A stretch of 8,974 bases of DNA from Leptolinea sp. Lineage in GTDB: Bacteria > Chloroflexota > Anaerolineae > Anaerolineales > Anaerolineaceae. The stretch's first letter is position 1, and the number at the start of each line of letters is the position of its first letter. This document shows positions 1 to 6,310 of this stretch, piece by piece. A program made the position numbers and the translations under genes. Location of the stretch: the NCBI GenBank assembly GCA_022837205.1, contig JALHEL010000047.1, positions 1-8,974 on the forward strand, given 5' to 3'. The notes beneath the pieces were generated by a model. That model was not told where the DNA came from, did not search any database, and worked only from the letters and a program-made list of their open reading frames with translations.

Positions 1-2463
1 GAAAGTGCAGTTCTGTTCGGTCTGTCGCCGCTCAGAATCGGACTGGTTTTGGGATTGCTTTTTCTTATCGGTCTTTGCCTGCGATTCGCCAAGAATGCTC
101 TGACTGAGCAAGATGCCTCAGATAGCGTAAAAGATAACCGCAGATATCAGGTTGTCGGTTTGGTTGGTTTACTCTCAGGATATATCGTAGTTTTAGCATG
201 GATATTTCTGCGACCTCCTTTCGGAATCACAGCTTTTTCGAAATCTTTATTTACAAGGTTAATTCCGGCTTTAGTTTGGGGCGGTTTGTTTTCTGTCGAA
301 TCGATTTTCTTTGTATGGTTTTTTTCTTCGAAAGAAGATACTAAGAGCAGGCTGAATCGGAATCGAAAAACGTTGATATGGGCAGTAACTTGCGGAATTC
401 TGCTCATTTTTCTGATTGTGTTTGCTTTAAAAACCGGATTGGGACTCCATATCATTTCAGGAACATTTTATCGACAGGGAGTCTCAATCCTGGAAGGGCA
501 TTTGATTTTCCCTTTGTTGATTCTTTTCCCGATAATCGGATTGATCACTTTTTTGCAAAGTCGATTCTTGAAAAAAAAGGCGATATCCGAAAAAGGCCGA
601 AAAAACTTTATCCGATTGACAGGATTGATCATCTGGCTGATCGCTTCCATTGTCTGGATCAGGACACCTTTTGAAGGAAGAAGTTATTTTTTACCGGCGT
701 TAAGACCCCCGAATTATAATTTTTATCCCTCTTCCGATGCGGAATATTATGATATGTTCGCACAGAGTATTCTGATCGGTGATGGATTTCGGAATGGAAT
801 GGGTGTGGTGCGGCCGTTTTATGCCGCATTCTTAGCACTCTTGCACGCCATTGCGGGTAATAACTACCTTTCTGTGACGAATTTACAGATAATCGTATTA
901 GCTTTATTCCCCGTAGCGGTTTATCGGATCGGTACTTTGCTTCATTTTCCGTTAAGCGGCATCCTGGCGGCTTGGTGGGTCATCCTGCGGGAAGTTTACA
1001 GCATTGAACTGACCCCTGTTGTACAAGTTTCGAACAGCCGTCTGATGATGTCTGATCTCCCGACAGCATTAATTGTGAGTTGGCTGATGGTTGCGTTGAT
1101 TCATTGGTACCAGGCAGATGAAAAACGACAATCTCTGTTTGCAATCATTTCGGGCGGCTTATGCGGAATTGCCGTCCAAATCAGAACACAATCCGCGGTT
1201 TTTATTCCGGTTGTATTGCTCTTTCTCCTGATTCGTTATTCGATTGAAAAGCGCTTGAATTTGCACGCCATTAAATCATTCGGAATATTTGCGGTTTCGG
1301 TATTAATCATTATTTTGCCGTGGAACATTTGGAATCAAATTCACCCGAATCCGACAGCCGGCGAAAGCAACTCCGAAGTAAATTATCTTTATTCACTTTA
1401 CGCTCATGCTGCGAACGCAGATCAGTCAGGCGAAGATTCGGATACCGGAACTTCTCATAATGTCATCGAATTAATCCTAAACCATCCGCTTCCTATTCTT
1501 CAATCTTTTACAGCCCATTTTATAAATAACGAACTTTCTTCATTATTGATTCTTCCGGTCAGAACGGAACCCGTAACCGATTCTCAACAATGGTTTCATG
1601 ATCGATCTGTTTTCTGGTATCGGGAAAGTTCGGAAAATGTTCTCAAGCAGAATAAGTTATCGCTTTTTGTTTATATTATTATCCTCAGCATCGGATTTGG
1701 AAGTGCGATCAGACGTACTTCTTGGGCTGGTGCCATACCGTTTCTGCTGCATCTCACTTATTCTTTGGGAACCGCTTTCGCAATGACCTCAGGTTTTCGT
1801 TTTATTTTACCGGTAGACTGGGTGACACTCATTTATTTCGCGATCGGGTGCGTTGCGGTGATGCGATTTCCTTTCATCTATATTTGGGAAATGGCGGATC
1901 AGCCTGCTTTTACACGGATTACGATAACGGATGGTTTTCCGAAACGGTCGCTGTCAATATGCCTTTCTTTTATAATTATTCTGTTGGGGTTGGCTTTGCC
2001 GCTCTGTGATTCGGTTATTCCAAGGCGGTTTCATTCGTCATCGTCATCCGAGGAAATATTGAATCGATGGATCGAAATGACTCCTGAAAATAAAAACCTC
2101 GCCATCCAAAACCAATTATCGCAAAAGATCCAAAACGGACAGCTAGAGATCCTTGAGGGACGAGCTGTTTATCCGCGAATTTATACCGCCCATACCGGTG
2201 ACTCGGGGGGGAATTCGAGTATAAAAGTGAATGCCGATTATGATCGTCTGGTCTGGATGTTACTTAATGGGAAAGTATCGGTAATTTCTCTTCCGGTTGT
2301 AAAAGAAGATTTTGATCAACCGATCCCGGATCCGCAAGATTTAATTGTAATCGGGGAGAAAAAAAAGGATTATTTATCCGCGCAATGGGTCACGGCGGTA
2401 ATTTCCGGTAAGGTCCAAACGTGGGAAGCGGCGTCGATTGACAAAAAGGATAGCGATGAATAA
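1..2463 (+). CDS. GT-C-type membrane glycosyltransferase-like protein, 5' partial
   Basis: The reading frame is open from base 1, so the gene is cut at its 5' end; the TTG at 49 lies inside a predicted membrane helix and is unlikely to be the true start. At least 820 residues are visible. Counting from that TTG, hydrophobic segments lie near 1-12, 34-53, 70-92, 108-127, 147-168, 187-203, 279-314, 336-353, 382-395, 409-426, 536-604 and 633-652, giving a polytopic inner-membrane protein. An acidic DAEYYD motif (230-235) in a loop after a membrane segment, followed by RPFYAAFLALLHAI, and a late GFRFILPVDW motif (582-591) resemble PMT/ArnT-type GT-C enzymes, which move sugars from polyprenyl-phosphate donors outside the membrane. 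A soluble tail of about 140 residues (GRAVYPRIY at 704-712) probably lies outside the membrane. The gene overlaps the next one by one base. Donor and acceptor cannot be told. The GT-C fold is likely; activity is inferred. Confidence 0.72.
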   Translation, partial: ESAVLFGLSPLRIGLVLGLLFLIGLCLRFAKNALTEQDASDSVKDNRRYQVVGLVGLLSGYIVVLAWIFLRPPFGITAFSKSLFTRLIPALVWGGLFSVESIFFVWFFSSKEDTKSRLNRNRKTLIWAVTCGILLIFLIVFALKTGLGLHIISGTFYRQGVSILEGHLIFPLLILFPIIGLITFLQSRFLKKKAISEKGRKNFIRLTGLIIWLIASIVWIRTPFEGRSYFLPALRPPNYNFYPSSDAEYYDMFAQSILIGDGFRNGMGVVRPFYAAFLALLHAIAGNNYLSVTNLQIIVLALFPVAVYRIGTLLHFPLSGILAAWWVILREVYSIELTPVVQVSNSRLMMSDLPTALIVSWLMVALIHWYQADEKRQSLFAIISGGLCGIAVQIRTQSAVFIPVVLLFLLIRYSIEKRLNLHAIKSFGIFAVSVLIIILPWNIWNQIHPNPTAGESNSEVNYLYSLYAHAANADQSGEDSDTGTSHNVIELILNHPLPILQSFTAHFINNELSSLLILPVRTEPVTDSQQWFHDRSVFWYRESSENVLKQNKLSLFVYIIILSIGFGSAIRRTSWAGAIPFLLHLTYSLGTAFAMTSGFRFILPVDWVTLIYFAIGCVAVMRFPFIYIWEMADQPAFTRITITDGFPKRSLSICLSFIIILLGLALPLCDSVIPRRFHSSSSSEEILNRWIEMTPENKNLAIQNQLSQKIQNGQLEILEGRAVYPRIYTAHTGDSGGNSSIKVNADYDRLVWMLLNGKVSVISLPVVKEDFDQPIPDPQDLIVIGEKKKDYLSAQWVTAVISGKVQTWEAASIDKKDSDE

Positions 2464-4157
2464 TGCCTGATCTGAAAAAAAGTCTATCTCTTCACGAGCC
2501 TTATATTCTAAATGCGATTGCTGCCAGTTGGAATCTATCCGCGTCTGCCGAGTCAGCGGAACCAATCGAGGAAATCCTTGCGCGAAAAATTATTCAATCA
2601 ATCGATTCAAGCTCTTTAAGGAAAGATCTCCCGGAGTCCGTCAGACCTGCGATTGAAAAATTAGTAATAAACAACGGCAAGATTCAATCGGGACCTTTTT
2701 TTCGGTTATTCGGCGAGATAGAAGTAATGGGTGAAGCACGATTTATTCGTGAAGAACCATGGAAATCTCCGCAAAATCCGGCGCAGTGGCTTTGGTATCG
2801 AGGATTGATACAAAAAAGCTTTTTTGATACCCCGGAAGGAATGAGAGAATATGTCTATTTACCGGATGAGCTTTATGACAAATTCCGCCAAGAACTGAAA
2901 AACCTGCCTATTGAAGAATCAAATTCACCTGATTTGATTATTCGTCCGGCTGCTCCGCGGGAAGTTGTTCAAATTTATGCGGGAAATGATTCCGTCTTGG
3001 ATCTCAGTTGTTTGATCTTAGCTTCGTTGCGTACCGGGCATGAGTTTTCGTTGTTTTATCCGGTTTACGGGGAGGAAAAAACTCGATTTACGGTTAATCT
3101 ACTGCAAATCGCCGGTATATTGGACCAATCTTTTATGCCGATAGCGGAAACAGGTCAATCTTTTTTAATGATAGATCGACTTAGTGCTTTGCTTCAACTC
3201 ATCCGAGCCTGGCAGCAGACCGAGGAAATGGATGAATTGCTATGGATTAAGGAATTGGCTGTCGATGAATTATTTGCTCACAATCCGAGTAAACTACGAA
3301 CAAATGTAATGCAATTTCTTAATCGGATTCATGGCAACGGTTGGTGGAGCTTTTCGGGTTTTCTTTCCGCAGTAAAACAGGATTCGCCTGATTTTTTGCG
3401 AAATCAAAATGATTCCACGGCGTGGTTGATTCGTAATCGCGAGAAAAATCAATATAAAGAATGGGAAAATGTCGAAGGAATCTACCTCCGATATTTGCTT
3501 TCGGGACCGCTTCATTGGTTGGGAATTGTGGATATAGCTTCAAATGCCCCCAAAAGTGAAAATCCGGAAAAGCCGAATGGTTTTCTACCAATCAGTGCTT
3601 TTAGGGTCAGCAGGATCGGTGAAAGATGTTTGGCTGAATCCTTGGGGAAGGAAGTCCCAAAAGACAATTATAGAAAAGCGAATCTTGAAAAAGTACCGCC
3701 CAAAGTCACCATAGACGGGAGAATTTCGGTAAATCCGAATGTACCGCGGATATTGCGTTACCATATCGCAAGATTCTGCGAATGGGAAAAAATTCAACCG
3801 GATCGTTGGATCTTCCGAGTTACCCCCGAATCATTGCTTCATGCTAAAGAAAACGGATTATCCGTACCTTCATTTATCGCTATGTTGAAAAGGTCCGGTG
3901 AAAAAGCCTTGCCGGAAGCCTTGTTGAATGCCGTTGAGCAATGGGATCGAATGGATACACAAGCGACCATGTTTCAAGCGACTGTATTAACCGTAACCAA
4001 TCCTGATTGGATAGCCAGCTTATTAAATTCAAAAGACACTTCACAATGGATTCAACAACAATTGAATGCCAATACCGTATTCATAAAACCGAAAGGGGAA
4101 GAAGCTGTTCGCCGGGCATTAATTGAGATGGGGGTGCTGACAGATGCCCGAAAATGA
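2463..4157 (+). CDS. Helicase-associated domain protein (XPB/Ssl2 N-terminal-like), no helicase motor
   Basis: This 564-residue soluble protein starts at an ATG that overlaps the stop of the upstream gene (TAATG), so translation is probably coupled; a weak AAGGA lies at 2446-2450. The C-terminal part (about 413-560) matches the helicase-associated C-terminal/XPB N-terminal-like family as I remember it: 'VTIDGRISVNPNVP', 'ARFCEWEKIQPDRWIFRVTPESL', 'GLSVPSFIAMLKRSGEKALPEAL', then a 'VLTVTNPDWIASLLNS' strand-helix unit and a terminal 'RRALIEMGVLTD'. Residues 90-136 ('PAQWLWYRGLIQKSFFDTPEG..EYVYLPDEL') match the N-terminal part of longer members. No Walker A or DEAH motif is present, so it is not a helicase by itself. 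Stand-alone proteins of this kind occur in Chloroflexota and Actinomycetota; their role is unknown, possibly nucleic-acid or protein binding. Family assignment is fairly firm; function is not known. Confidence 0.78.
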   Translation: MPDLKKSLSLHEPYILNAIAASWNLSASAESAEPIEEILARKIIQSIDSSSLRKDLPESVRPAIEKLVINNGKIQSGPFFRLFGEIEVMGEARFIREEPWKSPQNPAQWLWYRGLIQKSFFDTPEGMREYVYLPDELYDKFRQELKNLPIEESNSPDLIIRPAAPREVVQIYAGNDSVLDLSCLILASLRTGHEFSLFYPVYGEEKTRFTVNLLQIAGILDQSFMPIAETGQSFLMIDRLSALLQLIRAWQQTEEMDELLWIKELAVDELFAHNPSKLRTNVMQFLNRIHGNGWWSFSGFLSAVKQDSPDFLRNQNDSTAWLIRNREKNQYKEWENVEGIYLRYLLSGPLHWLGIVDIASNAPKSENPEKPNGFLPISAFRVSRIGERCLAESLGKEVPKDNYRKANLEKVPPKVTIDGRISVNPNVPRILRYHIARFCEWEKIQPDRWIFRVTPESLLHAKENGLSVPSFIAMLKRSGEKALPEALLNAVEQWDRMDTQATMFQATVLTVTNPDWIASLLNSKDTSQWIQQQLNANTVFIKPKGEEAVRRALIEMGVLTDARK

Positions 4158-4193
4158 CCGATAAGGTAAAAAGCACAAGAAAGGGAAATCAAT

Positions 4194-4544
4194 ATGAGTG
4201 AAGAAACAATCATGCAAGGAAAAGCTTCCTGGCAGTTGGAAAAAACGAATCCAAAGGAAGCGGAATTATTGAAAGAATCATTAAGGAATGTTCACGACCC
4301 CGAATTGGGATACAGTGTGATTGATTTGGGATTAATCCGTGATGTCGTTAAAGAAGAAAACCGTGCTGTCATCACAATGATTTTAACGACTCCTTTCTGC
4401 CCTTACGGAGGACATATGATCGAACAAGTGCGAATGGCAGCAATGGAGGCTTTGAAAATAGATGTTTATGTGGATTTACGCTTTGATCCGTGGGATCCCG
4501 AAATGATGGAAGAAGGAGCGGATATGGATTGGGGATTCCTGTAA
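4194..4544 (+). CDS. MIP18/DUF59-family iron-sulfur cluster assembly factor (SufT/PaaD-like)
   Basis: This 116-residue cytosolic protein carries the family hallmarks: 'VHDPELGYSVIDLGLI' (33-48; DPE plus DLGLI) and 'TTPFCPYGGHM' (65-75), with the conserved Cys at 69 expected to take part in Fe-S or metal handling. The tail 'FDPWDPEMMEEGADMDWGFL' fits the family's W-x-P-x-MM ending. Members such as SufT help mature or deliver Fe-S clusters to target proteins; PaaD is a relative in phenylacetate oxidation. No suf, isc or paa genes are adjacent, so a general Fe-S role is the better guess. The start is supported by AAGGGA at 4181-4186, seven bases before the ATG; a second Met at residue 7 has no comparable site. 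It follows the helicase-associated gene by 36 bases with no terminator between, so it is probably in the same operon, ending at the hairpin at 4584. Confidence 0.88.
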   Translation: MSEETIMQGKASWQLEKTNPKEAELLKESLRNVHDPELGYSVIDLGLIRDVVKEENRAVITMILTTPFCPYGGHMIEQVRMAAMEALKIDVYVDLRFDPWDPEMMEEGADMDWGFL

Positions 4545-4583
4545 TCTTTTCTCTTTCGGGGACGATTCTACAAAAATTTGAAT

Positions 4584-4635
4584 AAAAGAAGGAGGTGCAT
4601 CGAAATCAGACTATGGTGCACCTCCTTCTTTTTTT
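4584..4635. terminator. Bidirectional rho-independent terminator between convergent genes
   Basis: A 16-bp perfect inverted repeat (4584-4599 with 4617-4632; core GAAGGAGGTGCA/TGCACCTCCTTC) has a 17-nt loop that can close by two more pairs (4600-4601 with 4615-4616). On the plus strand it ends in seven Ts (4629-4635). On the minus strand the opposite arm ends in TTTT followed by an AT-rich tract. It lies between the plus-strand MIP18 gene (stop at 4544) and the minus-strand aminotransferase (stop at 4659), so it can serve both. The left arm contains a GGAGG sequence by chance; no start codon in a usable frame follows it. Confidence 0.92.
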
Positions 4636-4658
4636 GTTAAAATTTCAATTGAGATAAA

Positions 4659-5792
4659 TTACTTGTAAAGTATTTTCTTCAAAGCAGCCAAAAGCAGCAA
4701 TATATTCTCTTTCCTTGAGGTATATCCCATTAAGCCAACCCGCCAGATCTTACCTTTCAGGCTGCCCAATCCACCGGAAATTTCGATGTTGTAATCCTCC
4801 AGAAGTGATTTTCGAACCGCGGCATCATCCACCCCTTCAGGAATCTGAATCGTGCAAAGAGATGTGAGACGGTGTTCTTTCGGAATAAAACACTTTAGGT
4901 TCAAATCCTCTAAACCTTCCCAAAACATTTCCGAATTTGCCCGATGACGTGCCCAGCGATTTTCAATTCCCTCTTCCGCGATAATCCGAAGTGCCTCATA
5001 TAACGCATAATTCATAGTAATAGGTGCGGTGTGGTGATAGGTTCGGTTAGGACCCCAATAAGCTTGAACAAGTGACATATCCAGATACCAGCTGGTCACC
5101 GGTGCTTTTCTGGATTGCATTAAATTCAAAGCTCTTTCATTGAAAGTTATCGGTCCCAATCCGGGAGGTGCACTGATGCATTTTTGAGTTCCGCTGTAAC
5201 AAATATCGATTCCGATTTCGTCCACACTCAACGGTACACCTCCGAGGGATGTAACTGCGTCAACGATCAGAATCGCTCCGTGATTATGGACGATTTTGGC
5301 AATTTCATCCAGCGGTTGTTCCGCGCCGGTTGAAGTTTCCGCATGGACAATCGCAACGACTTTTGCCGGCTTCTCCCGTAGAGCCTGTTCGATTTCGGAA
5401 GGGGTAAAAACTTCACCCCACGGGCGATGAATCGTTGAAACATCTCCACCATATCTTTTCGCCATATCGGCGAGCCGCTCACCGAAATAACCGTTGATGC
5501 AAATCAAAACCGGCGTTCCCGGTTCAACCGAGTTGGCGATGGAAGCTTCCATTGCAGCACTCCCGGTTCCGGATACCGGAATCGTTAATTTGTTTTCCGT
5601 ACGGAAAGTATATCGAAGCAATTCCTGAGTTCGATCCATCAAATGAACAAATTCAGGGTCTAAATGGCCGACTAAAGGGGCTGCCATTGCCTGATATACT
5701 CGCGGATCGACCATACTCGGTCCCGGACCCATTAAAATACGTGCGGGTAGATTTCCAGCCGGAAATTGTTGCAGATCTATTTGTTTTTTCAT
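4659..5792 (-). CDS. Class V PLP aminotransferase (alanine/serine--glyoxylate type)
   Basis: This 377-residue enzyme of the AGXT/SPT family transfers an amino group from alanine, serine or a related donor to glyoxylate or another 2-oxo acid, using pyridoxal phosphate in the cytosol. Visible marks are the N-terminal 'MGPGPSMVDPRV' (21-32), 'SGTGSAAMEA' (74-83, phosphate and ring contacts), 'HAETSTG' (150-156), 'VDAVTSLGG' (177-185, Asp178 to the pyridine nitrogen), 'SGTQKCISAPPGL' with the Schiff-base lysine at 204, 'HHTAP' (253-257), and a late Arg (351, 'KIWRVGLMG') expected to bind the substrate carboxylate. Length is normal for the family. The start is set by GGAGG (CCTCC on the plus strand, 5800-5804), seven bases before the ATG. 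It is transcribed alone, divergently from the carboxyltransferase and convergently with the MIP18 gene. Substrate is uncertain: phosphoserine, ureidoglycine (PucG) and 2-aminoethylphosphonate enzymes are relatives, but no purine or phosphonate genes are nearby. Confidence 0.9.
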   Translation of the reverse strand: MKKQIDLQQFPAGNLPARILMGPGPSMVDPRVYQAMAAPLVGHLDPEFVHLMDRTQELLRYTFRTENKLTIPVSGTGSAAMEASIANSVEPGTPVLICINGYFGERLADMAKRYGGDVSTIHRPWGEVFTPSEIEQALREKPAKVVAIVHAETSTGAEQPLDEIAKIVHNHGAILIVDAVTSLGGVPLSVDEIGIDICYSGTQKCISAPPGLGPITFNERALNLMQSRKAPVTSWYLDMSLVQAYWGPNRTYHHTAPITMNYALYEALRIIAEEGIENRWARHRANSEMFWEGLEDLNLKCFIPKEHRLTSLCTIQIPEGVDDAAVRKSLLEDYNIEISGGLGSLKGKIWRVGLMGYTSRKENILLLLAALKKILYK

Positions 5793-5917
5793 TCCATATC
5801 CTCCGATTTGTGTTTAACATGGTCTGAATTATGTTCTCTTATTGATAATACTCGTAAAAAAAGAAACAGGAAGTTATAAATTTTCATTTGTCAGAAACCC
5901 ATAAAAGATCTCCTCCA

Positions 5918-5937
5918 TATATTCTTTAAAGAATATA
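5918..5937. promoter_or_regulatory. Perfect 20-bp palindrome, candidate operator
   Basis: TATATTCTTTAAAGAATATA is its own reverse complement. It sits just downstream of the predicted minus-strand -10 box (5956-5961), where a dimeric repressor could block early transcription of the aminotransferase. A 16-base near copy lies at 6137-6152. Placement and symmetry are seen directly; regulator binding is inferred. Confidence 0.5.
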
Positions 5938-5955
5938 AAGAATCGAATAATTATT

Positions 5956-5985
5956 ATTATATTGACTTTAAGAATTAGGTGTCAA
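5956..5985 (-). promoter_or_regulatory. Sigma-70-type promoter for the aminotransferase
   Basis: Read on the minus strand, TTGACA (plus 5980-5985) and TATAAT (plus 5956-5961) are both perfect consensus hexamers with an 18-base spacer. Transcription would start near 5949 and give a leader of about 155 nt before the ATG at 5792. The spacer holds one copy of the TTTAAGAATTA repeat. The TTGAC at 5962-5966 and GTCAA at 5981-5985 also form an inverted repeat across the spacer. Confidence 0.72.
5967..5977 (+). repeat. Direct repeat copy 1, TTTAAGAATTA
   Basis: This 11-mer recurs exactly at 6014-6024, 47 bases on, and both copies are preceded by TTGA (TTGAC here). This copy lies in the spacer of the minus-strand promoter, so a bound factor would affect the aminotransferase. 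In AT-rich DNA some chance recurrence is expected. Confidence 0.45.
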
Positions 5986-6009
5986 GCAGATTTAATGAAC
6001 AATAATTTA

Positions 6010-6038
6010 TTGATTTAAGAATTATCCCTCCGTATGAT
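6010..6038 (+). promoter_or_regulatory. Candidate sigma-70 promoter for the carboxyltransferase
   Basis: TTGATT (6010-6015) and TATGAT (6033-6038) are separated by 17 bases; they match the consensus hexamers at 4/6 and 5/6 positions. Transcription would start near 6045 and leave a leader of about 265 nt. No better plus-strand hexamer pair was found closer to the gene, although the AT-rich DNA offers several -10-like strings without a -35. Confidence 0.45.
6014..6024 (+). repeat. Direct repeat copy 2, TTTAAGAATTA
   Basis: Exact second copy of the 11-mer at 5967-5977, again preceded by TTGA. This one overlaps the -35 box and the spacer of the plus-strand promoter. Together the two copies place the same sequence inside each of the two divergent promoters. 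Confidence 0.45.
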
Positions 6039-6136
6039 TTGAATGGTTTGTTTCTTTGATTTCGATCCGGACCCGTAGGAGATATTATAAATAAAAACTC
6101 TTTCAATCAACATTTCTAAAAGATCGAATTTCTATC

Positions 6137-6156
6137 TATATTCTTTCAAGAAAGAA
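6137..6156. promoter_or_regulatory. Near copy of the 20-bp palindrome in the carboxyltransferase leader
   Basis: The first 16 bases (6137-6152) match the palindrome at 5918-5933 with one change (A to C in the middle). Bases 6141-6156 also form an inverted repeat, TTCTTTC-AA-GAAAGAA, which in RNA would be a 6-bp stem with a CAAG loop. It lies about 90 bases downstream of the predicted plus-strand start, so it could act as a DNA operator or as a leader hairpin. Confidence 0.4.
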
Positions 6157-6310
6157 CGGAAAGAGCCCAACTATTCCCAAGGATATATGATAGAATTATA
6201 CGGATTAGTTTTTTTTACCATACAGATAATATGATAATTTTAGTAAATAAATAATATAAGAGATCAATAAATATAGAAAAGAAAAAAATAAACAACGGAG
6301 AAAAAGCATA

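Larger units (their letters stand above)
5793..6310. other. AT-rich divergent intergenic control region
   Basis: This 518-base stretch separates the starts of two divergent genes and contains no convincing coding sequence. It holds a strong minus-strand promoter (5956-5985), a weaker plus-strand promoter (6010-6038), a 20-bp perfect palindrome (5918-5937) with a near copy at 6137-6156, and a repeated 11-mer at 5967-5977 and 6014-6024. If the promoters are right, the leaders are about 155 nt (aminotransferase) and about 265 nt (carboxyltransferase). The rest (about 6160-6290) is A/T-rich with no motif I can name, and I recognised no known riboswitch class. Confidence 0.75.

Noticed and set aside
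49..51. TTG at 49 as the start of the GT-C gene
   Set aside because: The frame is open back to base 1 and codes for a hydrophobic helix that continues across this codon, with no ribosome site just before it.
1598..2009. Plus-strand open frames of 62 and 95 codons inside the GT-C gene
   Set aside because: They lie wholly within a much longer, membrane-protein-like frame, have no ribosome site, and their translations have no recognisable pattern.
2205..2211. Run of seven Gs that might signal a frameshift in the GT-C gene
   Set aside because: The frame continues intact on both sides and the downstream protein joins the next gene with a normal one-base overlap.
4591..4600. GGAGGTGCAT as a ribosome site for a small gene
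   Set aside because: It is the left arm of the terminator hairpin and no ATG, GTG or TTG frame of useful length follows at the right distance.
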